Below, one piece after another: positions 35,127 through 42,226 of a stretch of 64,000 bases of DNA. The position numbers and the translations under genes were made by a program. The stretch is from Streptomyces sp. NBC_00457 (lineage in GTDB: Bacteria; Actinomycetota; Actinomycetes; Streptomycetales; Streptomycetaceae), in contig NZ_CP107905.1 in the NCBI RefSeq assembly GCF_036014015.1, forward strand, positions 2,976,001 to 3,040,000. Reading direction: 5' to 3'. A model generated the notes under the pieces. It made no database searches. It saw only the letters and a program-made list of their open reading frames with translations, and had not been told where the DNA came from. Numbering within the stretch: position 1 is the first letter of the stretch; each line of letters starts with the position of its first letter.

Positions 35127-35789
35127 CTACGCCGCCACCAACGCGGCGTGCTCCGTCCGCGGCGCCGGCTCCTCCGCCAGCAGATCCATCAGCGTCGCCC
35201 GCGCGCGAGCGACCCGCGAACGGACCGTCCCCACGGGACAGTCGCTCACCTCGGCCGCCTCCGCGTACGGCAGTCCGAGCAACTGGGTGAGGATGAACGC
35301 CTCCCGGCGCTCGTCCGGCAGCCCCGCCAGCAGGTCGAGCAGCGCGATGCCGTCGTCGAACCCGGGCAGGTCCTGCGGCTGGGCCAGCTCGATCGCCAGC
35401 TGCCAGTCCGCTACGTCGGCCAGGCGGGGCCGGGCGGCGGCGTACCGATAGCGGTCGATCACCGCGCGCCGGGCGATGGACAGCAGCCAGGAACGGGCCG
35501 AGGAACGGCCCTCGAACCGGTGCAGACTGCCGAGCGCCCGCAGGAACGTGTCCTGCGCCAGGTCGTCGACCGCCTGGGGATCGGCGCAGAGATGGGCGAC
35601 GTACCGCAGGACGTCTCGGTGCAGCGCGCGGACGAACTGCTCGACGGCGTCCGGGTCTCCGCCGCGGGCGGCGAGCGCCCAGGCGGTTATCGAGTCGTCG
35701 AGGGTTGCCTGGTCGATGACTTCCGTCTGACTAACTACTTCCCTTCTGCCGTTTTTGTCGCACGAGGGAGGCAGGGCAGGAGTGATCAC
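35127..35789 (-). CDS. ECF RNA polymerase sigma factor
   Basis: A 220-residue group IV sigma factor. Region 2 contains VDDLAQDTFLRAL (near residue 73) and RSWLLSIARRAVIDRYR (near 95); region 4 contains LPDERREAFILTQLLGLPY (near 155) and CPVGTVRSRVARAR (near 183). GTG 35789 with GAAGGA upstream is chosen. No anti-sigma gene is adjacent, and there is no Cys-rich C-terminal tail of the CorE copper-sensing type. It sits between the importer and copper genes on the same strand, so it probably controls them. A direct repeat GGCGTCGTA (twice, near 35870-35890) lies in its upstream region. Confidence 0.92.
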   Translation of the reverse strand: MITPALPPSCDKNGRREVVSQTEVIDQATLDDSITAWALAARGGDPDAVEQFVRALHRDVLRYVAHLCADPQAVDDLAQDTFLRALGSLHRFEGRSSARSWLLSIARRAVIDRYRYAAARPRLADVADWQLAIELAQPQDLPGFDDGIALLDLLAGLPDERREAFILTQLLGLPYAEAAEVSDCPVGTVRSRVARARATLMDLLAEEPAPRTEHAALVAA

Positions 35790-35951
35790 CTGGTGTCCTT
35801 CTCGGTCATCCAGAATCGGACCGACGGCGCACGCGTGGGTGCGGCGGTCCGGTCAATGGGGATACGGCCGTACGACGCCTTTACGACGCCTTCATGGACG
35901 TACGACCGAAGCCCGAGGCGCGCATGGGCGGCCTCGGGTCACCGGCTGTCT

Positions 35952-36605
35952 TCAGATGACAGCGGTCCCCAGGGGTGGGCCCCGAGAGGTGATCGTGTGG
36001 ACAAGGAGGAGAAGCCGCGGCGCCCGCTCGGAGCGCCGACGGCGCACGACGAGGCGGGGGCGGTGCGGCGGGGTCGGCAGGGCGAGCAGCAGCCGCAGGG
36101 GTGCGGCCAGCCATCCGGCGACGGTGCGCAGGATGCCGAAGGCGGCGCGCTCGCCGTACGCCAGCCACAGTCCGCTCAGGAGCGCGGCGAGCAGGTGGGC
36201 GGCGAGCATGCCGAAAGACATGGAAGGCATGGAGGGCATGGAGTGCGAAGCCGTATGCCCCATGTGATCCATGTGGCCCATGTCCATATGGGCCGCGCCT
36301 ATATGGGTCGCGCCCATGTCCATGTCCGAGGTCATGGAGGTCGAGCCGCTCACCGACTGCGCGTACGAAAACGCCTGGTGCAGTGCGGTCTGGGCGACGA
36401 CCACGACCGTCACGACGAGGGCGAGCCCGCGTTCACGGCCCGCCAGGCCCCAGCCGACGACGCCGGTTCCGGCCACACCCGCGGCGAGCGTCCAGGCGGG
36501 CACATGGGCGCCGGACATCAGGACGTGGCCCAGGGCGGCGAGCAGCACACAGACGGCCGCGAACACCGCGGCCCGTACTGTGCGAGAACACCACCCTGCT
36601 GTCAT
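35952..36605 (-). CDS. DUF5134-like membrane protein with Met/His-rich loop
   Basis: A 217-residue protein with about five hydrophobic segments: near residues 11-31, 35-55, 58-78, 139-160 and 164-185. Between the third and fourth is a loop of about 45 residues with roughly 11 Met and 6 His, including MDMGATHIGAAHMDMG and GHMDHMGHTASHSM. Such loops bind Cu(I)/Ag(I) or Cu(II) in copper proteins. It resembles the DUF5134 family seen beside copper genes in actinomycetes, though the assignment is from memory. ATG 36605 follows GAGGATGAGG. It is likely an integral copper-binding or transfer protein. Confidence 0.75.
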   Translation of the reverse strand: MTAGWCSRTVRAAVFAAVCVLLAALGHVLMSGAHVPAWTLAAGVAGTGVVGWGLAGRERGLALVVTVVVVAQTALHQAFSYAQSVSGSTSMTSDMDMGATHIGAAHMDMGHMDHMGHTASHSMPSMPSMSFGMLAAHLLAALLSGLWLAYGERAAFGILRTVAGWLAAPLRLLLALPTPPHRPRLVVRRRRSERAPRLLLLVHTITSRGPPLGTAVI

Positions 36606-36755
36606 GGCGCCTCATCCTCGCATCCTGACGTCCACCGTCACGTCCGGGTACGGATATGGACCGTTCCCCCACTCGCCCCAAGGCGTGTGATCCACGCCAC
36701 GGCAACTCCCGGGAACGTACCGGGTTTCGGAACCGACGTCTGTAGGGCGGGCAGG

Positions 36756-37271
36756 TCACGAACCCGGCCGGACCACCACCGCGGGAACGTGCACCGGATC
36801 GCTGTGCCGGAAGTGCAGGGTGAACGCCACGAGGTCGCCGGTCCGCCAGTCGGCGCCCGCTCGCAGGGTCGCGTCGACGCTCTGCGGCGACATCGACAGC
36901 TCGCCGCCCGCGGGCACGGCGGCCGACTCCACGTCCTCGGCGTAGGCCGCCCCGCTGCCGGTCATACGGTGGCGGCTGAGCGTGATCTCACCGCGGACGT
37001 CGGTCGACGTGACCCGGACCAGCCGGTCGTCCGCGCCGCCGGAATTGGAGATGTCGAAGAAGGCCGCGGTGTCCGTGGTGTCGCCGTACGGCAGGAACAC
37101 GCGCGCGTTCGAGACGCCGACGCGGGGCGGGGTGCCCGCCTTTCCGGCACTCACCCAGGCCGTCAGGCCGGCCAGCGCGACGCTGCATGCGGCGACCGGG
37201 ACGAGGGCGGCGAGCAGGGTGTCGGCGAGGCGACGGCGGGTGGGGCGCCAGGGGTGGTGGGCCGAGGTCAT
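36756..37271 (-). CDS. PCu(A)C-type copper chaperone, membrane anchored
   Basis: A 171-residue protein with one N-terminal transmembrane anchor (about residues 15-38) and an extracytoplasmic cupredoxin-like domain. VGVSNARVFLPYGDTTDTAAFF (split over about 50-72) and VPAGGELSMSP (near 125) match the family that hands Cu(I) to cytochrome oxidase. The first ligand pair is present as SRHRM. The second, normally HxM after the proline-glycine turn, reads VDATL here, so the site appears incomplete. Its start overlaps the copper ATPase stop by four bases, indicating coupled expression. Confidence 0.82.
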   Translation of the reverse strand: MTSAHHPWRPTRRRLADTLLAALVPVAACSVALAGLTAWVSAGKAGTPPRVGVSNARVFLPYGDTTDTAAFFDISNSGGADDRLVRVTSTDVRGEITLSRHRMTGSGAAYAEDVESAAVPAGGELSMSPQSVDATLRAGADWRTGDLVAFTLHFRHSDPVHVPAVVVRPGS

Positions 37272-39637
37272 CGCGTACGTTCTCCTGCTCGCGTCGGCTG
37301 CCAGGCCCGCAGCCGCAGGCTGTTCCCCACCACCAGCACCGAGCTGAGCGACATGGCCACGGCGGCGAACATCGGGGTGAGGAGGCCCACCATGGCGAGC
37401 GGCAGCGTCACCGCGTTGTAGCCGAAGGCCCAGACGAGGTTGGCGCGGATCGTGCCCAGGGTGCGGCGGGCCAGCCGGATCGCATCGGCCAGGGCCTCGA
37501 TGTCGCCGCGCACGAGGGTCACGTCGGCCGCCCCGGCGGCCACGTCCGTGCCGCTGCCCATGGCGATGCCGAGGTCGGCTCCGGCGAGCGCGGCGGCGTC
37601 GTTCACGCCGTCGCCGACGACCGCGACGCGGTCACCGCGCTCCCTCAACTCCCGTACGAGGTCGGCCTTGTCCTCGGGTGTGCAGCGGGCGTGCACCTCG
37701 TCGATGCCCAGGTCGGCGGCGACGGCACGAGCGGACGCCGCTCGGTCGCCGGTCGCCAGGACCGGACGTACGCCCAGGCGCCGAAGCCGGTCGACGGCAC
37801 GGTAACTGCCGGGGCGCACGACGTCCCCGAGTTCGATCAGCGCCTGGTCGACTCCGTCCACCCGGACCAGCACCGGCGTGTGCGCGGCGGCCTCCGCAAC
37901 CGGCAGCGCGTCCGCCAGCGCGGCGGGCAACTCCCCGTCCGGAGCGGGGACTTCGACGAGTCGCCCGTCGACACGGCCCCGCACACCCACCCCCGGCACT
38001 GCCCGGAACTCGCTCACCTCGGGCAACGCCCCCTCCGGCAGCCCATCCGCCCGTGACACGGACAACTCCCCGTCCGGCCCAAGGACGTCAACAAACCGCC
38101 CGCCGACCCGCCCCCGCACACCCACCCCCGCCCGAAGCTCGCCCACCTCGGGCAACGACCCCTCCGGCAGCGCCCTTCGCGCGTACGCGGCGATCGCCCG
38201 CCCCAGCGGATGCTCCGAGCCCTGCTCGACCGCCCCGGCCAGCCGCAGCGCGGTCTCGCGGCCGAGGCCGCCCGGCACGGCGGTGATACGGGCGACGGTC
38301 ATGTGGCCGGAGGTGAGGGTGCCGGTCTTGTCGAGGACGACGGTGTCGATGTGCCGCAGCCCCTCCAGGGCCTGCGGTCCGCGGACCAGGACGCCGAGCT
38401 GGGCGCCCCGGCCGGTGGCGGCCATCAGCGCGGTCGGTGTCGCCAGGCCGAGGGCGCACGGGCAGGCCACGACGAGCACGGCCACACACGCGGTGACGGC
38501 GGCCTGCGGCTCGGCCCCGGCGCCCAGCCAGAAGCCGAGCGTCGTGACGGCGAGCGCGAGAACGACGGGGACGAAGACGCCCGCCACCGCATCCGCCAGC
38601 CGCTGCGCCCGCGCCTTGCCCGCCTGAGCCTCCGTCACCAGACGGGCGATCCGGGCGAGTTGCGTGTCGGAGCCGACCGCGGTGGCCCGGACGAGCAGCA
38701 GCCCGCCCGCGTTGACGGCCCCACCGACGACCGCCGCGCCCGGCCGCACCTCCACCGGCTCGCTCTCCCCGGTGACCAGGGACAGGTCCACCGCGGAACC
38801 GCCCTCCACCACCTCACCGTCGGTGGCCACCCGCTCCCCGGGCCGCACCACGAAGACCTGGCCGACCCGCAACTCCCCCAGGGGAAGCAGACGTTCACTC
38901 CCGTCTTCCCGTACCGCCACGTCCTTGACCGTGAGCGCCGCCAGCGACCGCAGCGCCGCTCCCGTCCCGTGCCGCGCCCGAGCCTCCAGAAAGCGGCCGG
39001 CGAGCACGAACAGCGGTACGCCGACGGCCGCTTCGAGGTAGATGTGCGCCACGCCGTCGGAGGCGGAGGGCAGCAGACTGAACGGCATCCGCATCCCCGG
39101 TTCGCCCGCGCCGCCGAGGAAGAGCGCATACGCCGACCAGGAGTACGACGCCACCACACCGAGCGACACCAGCGTGTCCATGGTCGCCGCCGAGTGACGG
39201 AGCCCGCGTACCGCGCGCGCGTGGAACGGCCACGCTCCCCATACGGCGACCGGTGCGGCCAGCACGAAGCACAGCCACTGCCAGTTGCGGAACTGGAGCG
39301 AAGGCACCATCGACAGCACGAGCACCGGCGTCGCGAGCAGCGCGGTGATCACCAACTGCCGTACATCATTTGGAAGTTCCGCCGCATCCCGATCAACCCG
39401 GCGCTCCTTCGGAGGCTCGGGCAGCGCGGCCGTGTACCCGGCCTTCTCGACGGTCGCGACCAGTTCCTCGGGCCGCACGGACTCAGGATGGCTCACCCGG
39501 GCCCGGCCGGTGGCGAGGTTGACGGTCGCGGTGACGCCGTCGAGTTTGGCGAGTTTCTTCTCGACGCGGTTCACACAGGCCGCACAGGTCATGCCGCCGA
39601 CGGTCAGGTCGGTGGTCACCAGGGTCGCTTCAGCCAC
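37268..39637 (-). CDS. Heavy-metal (copper) translocating P-type ATPase
   Basis: A 789-residue P1B-type ATPase. An N-terminal heavy-metal domain has VGGMTCAACVN (near residue 13); the membrane ion motif CPCALGLATP (near 386) identifies the Cu(I) group; DKTGT is near 434, SEHPLGRAI near 475 and GDGVNDAAAL near 673. The N-domain contains an extra 43-45-residue copy of its ELRAGVGVRGRV segment (about residues 486-570). GTG 39637 with GGGGAGGGCACG upstream is preferred to 39685; it overlaps the end of the small His-rich gene. It could export excess copper or load copper enzymes. Confidence 0.93.
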   Translation of the reverse strand: MAEATLVTTDLTVGGMTCAACVNRVEKKLAKLDGVTATVNLATGRARVSHPESVRPEELVATVEKAGYTAALPEPPKERRVDRDAAELPNDVRQLVITALLATPVLVLSMVPSLQFRNWQWLCFVLAAPVAVWGAWPFHARAVRGLRHSAATMDTLVSLGVVASYSWSAYALFLGGAGEPGMRMPFSLLPSASDGVAHIYLEAAVGVPLFVLAGRFLEARARHGTGAALRSLAALTVKDVAVREDGSERLLPLGELRVGQVFVVRPGERVATDGEVVEGGSAVDLSLVTGESEPVEVRPGAAVVGGAVNAGGLLLVRATAVGSDTQLARIARLVTEAQAGKARAQRLADAVAGVFVPVVLALAVTTLGFWLGAGAEPQAAVTACVAVLVVACPCALGLATPTALMAATGRGAQLGVLVRGPQALEGLRHIDTVVLDKTGTLTSGHMTVARITAVPGGLGRETALRLAGAVEQGSEHPLGRAIAAYARRALPEGSLPEVGELRAGVGVRGRVGGRFVDVLGPDGELSVSRADGLPEGALPEVSEFRAVPGVGVRGRVDGRLVEVPAPDGELPAALADALPVAEAAAHTPVLVRVDGVDQALIELGDVVRPGSYRAVDRLRRLGVRPVLATGDRAASARAVAADLGIDEVHARCTPEDKADLVRELRERGDRVAVVGDGVNDAAALAGADLGIAMGSGTDVAAGAADVTLVRGDIEALADAIRLARRTLGTIRANLVWAFGYNAVTLPLAMVGLLTPMFAAVAMSLSSVLVVGNSLRLRAWQPTRAGERTR
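37928..38190 (-). repeat. Tandem duplication in the copper ATPase N-domain
   Basis: CAACTCCCCGTCCGG recurs at 37928 and 38063 (135 bp apart), and ACCTCGGGCAACG recurs at 38016 and 38145 (129 bp apart). The two copies are highly similar and differ by a two-codon gap. They encode LPEGSLPEVGELRAGVGVRG and LPEGALPEVSEFRAVPGVGV blocks, in frame. Confidence 0.85.
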
Positions 39638-39878
39638 CGTGCCCTCCCCCGCCCCCGTGAGTCGTGCCGTCACCGTCGCCGTCATCGCCGTCGGAAACGG
39701 TTCCGGGGTCGTGCATGCCGGGCGCGACCGGTCCGGCGCCCGCGCCGACGGCGTACGACACGGTGAACAGCAGGGCGAGGAGCAGGAGGAAACCGCAGAG
39801 CGCGGGCGGTGGCAGCAGCTTGCGCAGTGCCGCGCCCGCGCCCGCGTCGGCGGGGAGTAGTCGGGTGTCGTCCATCAT
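39630..39878 (-). CDS. Small membrane protein with His-rich tail
   Basis: An 82-residue product, MMDDTRLLPADAG at the start. One hydrophobic segment, CGFLLLLALLFTVSYAVGAG (about residues 32-51), is followed by GPVAPGMHDPGTVS, an acidic stretch GDDGDGDG and a C-terminal THGGGGGHGG. It overlaps the start of the copper ATPase gene by eight bases, so it is almost certainly co-translated with it. The tail could bind copper or zinc. The start ATG 39878 (or 39875) has only a weak GAAG upstream. No family is recognised. Confidence 0.65.
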   Translation of the reverse strand: MMDDTRLLPADAGAGAALRKLLPPPALCGFLLLLALLFTVSYAVGAGAGPVAPGMHDPGTVSDGDDGDGDGTTHGGGGGHGG

Positions 39879-39933
39879 CTTCAGCAGTCGGGCCCGGCTG
39901 GGTCCGGGTTCCCCGCCCGCCCTGTGGCGCGCG

Positions 39934-40329
39934 TCACTGCGCGCCGGCCGCCTCCCGCTCGATCTGCTCGAACTGCGCACCCATCGCCGCGGCCAGCGCG
40001 TTGGCGGCGGACAGCGGACGGACCATGACGGTGAACTCGTCGATGCGGCCGTCCTCGTCGAAGTGCAGGAAGTCGCAGCCCTGGAGCTGCTTTCCGGCCA
40101 CGGTGGCGGTGAAGACGAACGCGTGGTCGCGGCCGTCGGGGTTGGCGATCTCACGGACGTAGGTGAAGTCCTCGAAGACGCGCATGACGCCGCGCAGGAT
40201 CGCGGCGGTGATCGCCTTGCCCGCGTAGGGCTTGAAGACGACGGGGCTGGTGAACACGACGTCGTCGGCCAGCAGCGCCTCCACGCCTGCGATGTCACGG
40301 TTCTCGACGGCCTTGCGGAAGGGGTGCAC
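39934..40329 (-). CDS. SnoaL/NTF2-like protein
   Basis: A 131-residue cone-barrel protein of the nuclear transport factor 2-like superfamily (HPFRKAVENRDIAGVEALLA at the N-terminus, GCDFLHFDEDGRIDEFTV near residue 95). Such proteins are small isomerases or ligand-binding proteins. GTG 40329 is chosen because GAGG lies eight bases upstream; GTG 40338 overlaps that site. It lies 55 bp upstream of the small His-rich gene on the same strand, so it may be the first gene of the copper run or an unrelated unit with its own palindrome at 40354-40365. Confidence 0.85.
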   Translation of the reverse strand: MHPFRKAVENRDIAGVEALLADDVVFTSPVVFKPYAGKAITAAILRGVMRVFEDFTYVREIANPDGRDHAFVFTATVAGKQLQGCDFLHFDEDGRIDEFTVMVRPLSAANALAAAMGAQFEQIEREAAGAQ

Positions 40330-40353
40330 GAGCGTCACCTCACTGTGGAGTAC

Positions 40354-40365
40354 TCAACAAGTTGA
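40354..40365. promoter_or_regulatory. Palindrome upstream of the SnoaL-like gene
   Basis: TCAAC-AA-GTTGA, a perfect dyad inside the AT-richer TACTCAACAAGTTGAATA, about 25 bp upstream of the GTG start at 40329. It looks like a dimeric repressor site. Confidence 0.45.
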
Positions 40366-40408
40366 ATAAGCGTATCGGGTAATGAGTATCGGGCACCGGC
40401 CCGTAGCT

Positions 40409-40456
40409 ATTGGATTACCTATGACACACATCGGATTCCTCATTGGATCCCTATGG
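40409..40456 (+). promoter_or_regulatory. Three direct ATTGGAT-type repeats upstream of the DJ-1 gene
   Basis: ATTGGATTACCTATG (40409-40423), ATCGGATTCCT (40430-40440) and ATTGGATCCCTATGG (40442-40456) lie just before the DJ-1 gene at 40479. They are clearly related, and the LysR-type gene downstream is a candidate regulator. Confidence 0.45.
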
Positions 40457-40478
40457 CAGGTCCCCCTAGGGTGGACGC

Positions 40479-41174
40479 ATGTCAAAAATCCTCTTCGTAG
40501 TAACCGGTGTCGACCACTGGACGCTCGCCGACGGCTCCCTGCACCCGACCGGCTTCTGGGCGGAGGAGGCCGTCGCCCCGTACGAGGCGTTCAAGGCCGC
40601 CGGTCACGAGATCGTGGTCGCCACGCCCGGCGGCGTCGTGCCGACCGTGGACCGGGCCAGCCTGGCGCCGGAGTTCAACGGCGGTCAGGAGGGCGCCGAC
40701 CGGGTCGCGGCCGCACTCGCCTCGATCACCGAGCTTCAGCAGCCGGTCAAGCTGGAGGACACCCGGCTCGACGATTACGACGCCGTCTTCTACCCGGGCG
40801 GTCACGGCCCGATGGAGGACCTCTCCGTCGACGCCGCCTCCGGCAGGCTGCTCACCGACACCCTGGACTCCGGCAAGCCGCTCGGCGTCGTCTGCCACGG
40901 TCCGGCCGCGCTGCTGGCCGCTGTCCGGGCCGGCGGCGACAACGCCTTCGCGGGTTACCGCGTCGCGGCCTTCACCAACGCCGAGGAGACGCAGTCCGGT
41001 TTCGCCGACAAGGCGAAGTGGCTGCTGGAGACGCGTCTCGTGGAGGCCGGCGTGGACGTCCAGGTCGGCGAGCCTTGGGCGCCGCACGTGGTCGTCGACC
41101 GCAACCTGGTCACCGGCCAGAACCCGGCCTCCGCCGCCCCGGTCGCCACCGAGCTGCTGAAGAAGCTGACCTGA
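40479..41174 (+). CDS. DJ-1/PfpI-family protein (Hsp31-like)
   Basis: A 231-residue class I glutamine amidotransferase-like protein of the Hsp31/DJ-1 type. The nucleophile elbow is GVVCHGPAAL (Cys near residue 128), and the nearby YPGGHGPMEDL (near 103) is the characteristic glycine-rich turn; GFWAEEAVAPYE near residue 27 carries the conserved glutamate. Relatives act as glyoxalase III, chaperones or deglycases. The ATG 40479 follows directly repeated motifs. It is followed 44 bp later by a LysR regulator on the same strand, probably its controller. Confidence 0.9.
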   Translation: MSKILFVVTGVDHWTLADGSLHPTGFWAEEAVAPYEAFKAAGHEIVVATPGGVVPTVDRASLAPEFNGGQEGADRVAAALASITELQQPVKLEDTRLDDYDAVFYPGGHGPMEDLSVDAASGRLLTDTLDSGKPLGVVCHGPAALLAAVRAGGDNAFAGYRVAAFTNAEETQSGFADKAKWLLETRLVEAGVDVQVGEPWAPHVVVDRNLVTGQNPASAAPVATELLKKLT

Positions 41175-41218
41175 CCGGGCAGAGCCGCGAGCCATAGCGG
41201 AGAGCTAGGCTCCTCGCT

Positions 41219-42208
41219 ATGAGGCATCAGGATTCCAATGGCCCCGACGGGTCCCGCGAACCCCGGGACCCGGACGGGGCGCCGCAATCCCCCGCGCCGC
41301 CTTCCCCGCCCACGCCCCTGGACCTGAACCTCGTCCGTACGTTCCTCGCCGTCTACCGCTCCGGTTCCTTCACCGCCGCCGCCCAGCTGCTCGGTATCTC
41401 GCAGCCCACGGTGACCACGCAGGTCAGGGCCCTGGAACGGCAGTCGCGGCGCGAGCTGTTCGCCCGGCTGCCGCGCGGGGTCACGCCGACGCCGTACGCC
41501 CATGACCTGGCGACCCGCATCGCGGGCCCGCTCGACGCCCTGCTGGCCGCCGCCGGACACGACCCGGCTCAGACGCCGGCCACCGCTCCGGTCCATCTGG
41601 CCGGTCCCGCCGAACTCCTCTGCGTCCGGGTGCTGCCCGCGCTGGCACCGCTCGTCGCGGACGGCGTGCAGCTGCGGATCACGCCGGGCCTGACCGACCC
41701 GCTCCTCGACGAACTGCGGTCCGGCCGCCACGACCTGGTCATCGCGACCACGCGCCCGCGCGGCCGGACGCTGGCCGCGATGCCGCTGCTGGACGAGGAG
41801 TTCGTCCTCGTCGCCGCGCCGAAGTGGGCCGAGCACCTCGCCGGCCGCCTCACCAGGGAGGGCCCCGGCGTCCTGCACACCGTCCCGCTGATCACGTACG
41901 CCGAGGACCTGCCCATCGTCCGCCGCTACTGGCGTCACGTCTTCGAGCAGCGCCTCAACTGCCGCGCCGCCGTGACCATGCCCGACCTGCGCGGTGTCCT
42001 GGCGGCGGTCACGGCGGGCGCGGGCTTCACGGTCCTGCCCCGCTATCTCTGCGCGGCCGAACTCGCCGACGGCGCACTGGTCCTGCTGCACGAGACGGAC
42101 GATCCGCCGATCAACACCGCGTACCTCGTCCAGCGCCCGGGGACACCGGAGAATCGGGACGTCGTACGGGTACGGGAGCGGTTGCTGGCGCTGGGGCCCA
42201 CGTGGTGA
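41219..42208 (+). CDS. LysR-family transcriptional regulator
   Basis: A 329-residue LysR protein with an unusual proline-rich N-terminal extension of about 33 residues before the helix-turn-helix (LVRTFLAVYRSGSFTAAAQL and ISQPTVTTQVRALE, about residues 38-75). The effector domain (about 105-329) has PVHLAGPAELL at its start and GAGFTVLPRYLC near 265. The extension may mean the real start is internal, but no better start codon with a ribosome site is seen. It probably regulates the upstream DJ-1 gene. Confidence 0.88.
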   Translation: MRHQDSNGPDGSREPRDPDGAPQSPAPPSPPTPLDLNLVRTFLAVYRSGSFTAAAQLLGISQPTVTTQVRALERQSRRELFARLPRGVTPTPYAHDLATRIAGPLDALLAAAGHDPAQTPATAPVHLAGPAELLCVRVLPALAPLVADGVQLRITPGLTDPLLDELRSGRHDLVIATTRPRGRTLAAMPLLDEEFVLVAAPKWAEHLAGRLTREGPGVLHTVPLITYAEDLPIVRRYWRHVFEQRLNCRAAVTMPDLRGVLAAVTAGAGFTVLPRYLCAAELADGALVLLHETDDPPINTAYLVQRPGTPENRDVVRVRERLLALGPTW

Positions 42209-42226
42209 CTCCCGTCCGGCGTCACC
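42204..42226. terminator. Hairpin between convergent LysR and rhamnosidase genes
   Basis: GGTGAC (42204-42209) pairs with GTCACC (42221-42226) over an 11-base loop and overlaps both stop codons. Confidence 0.45.

Noticed and set aside
35127..35789. CorE-type copper-sensing ECF sigma factor
   Set aside because: The C-terminus lacks the Cys-rich domain; only single cysteines are present.
36700..36745. ECF-like GGGAAC with ACGTC downstream on the plus strand
   Set aside because: There is no plus-strand gene downstream; the match is short and probably chance.
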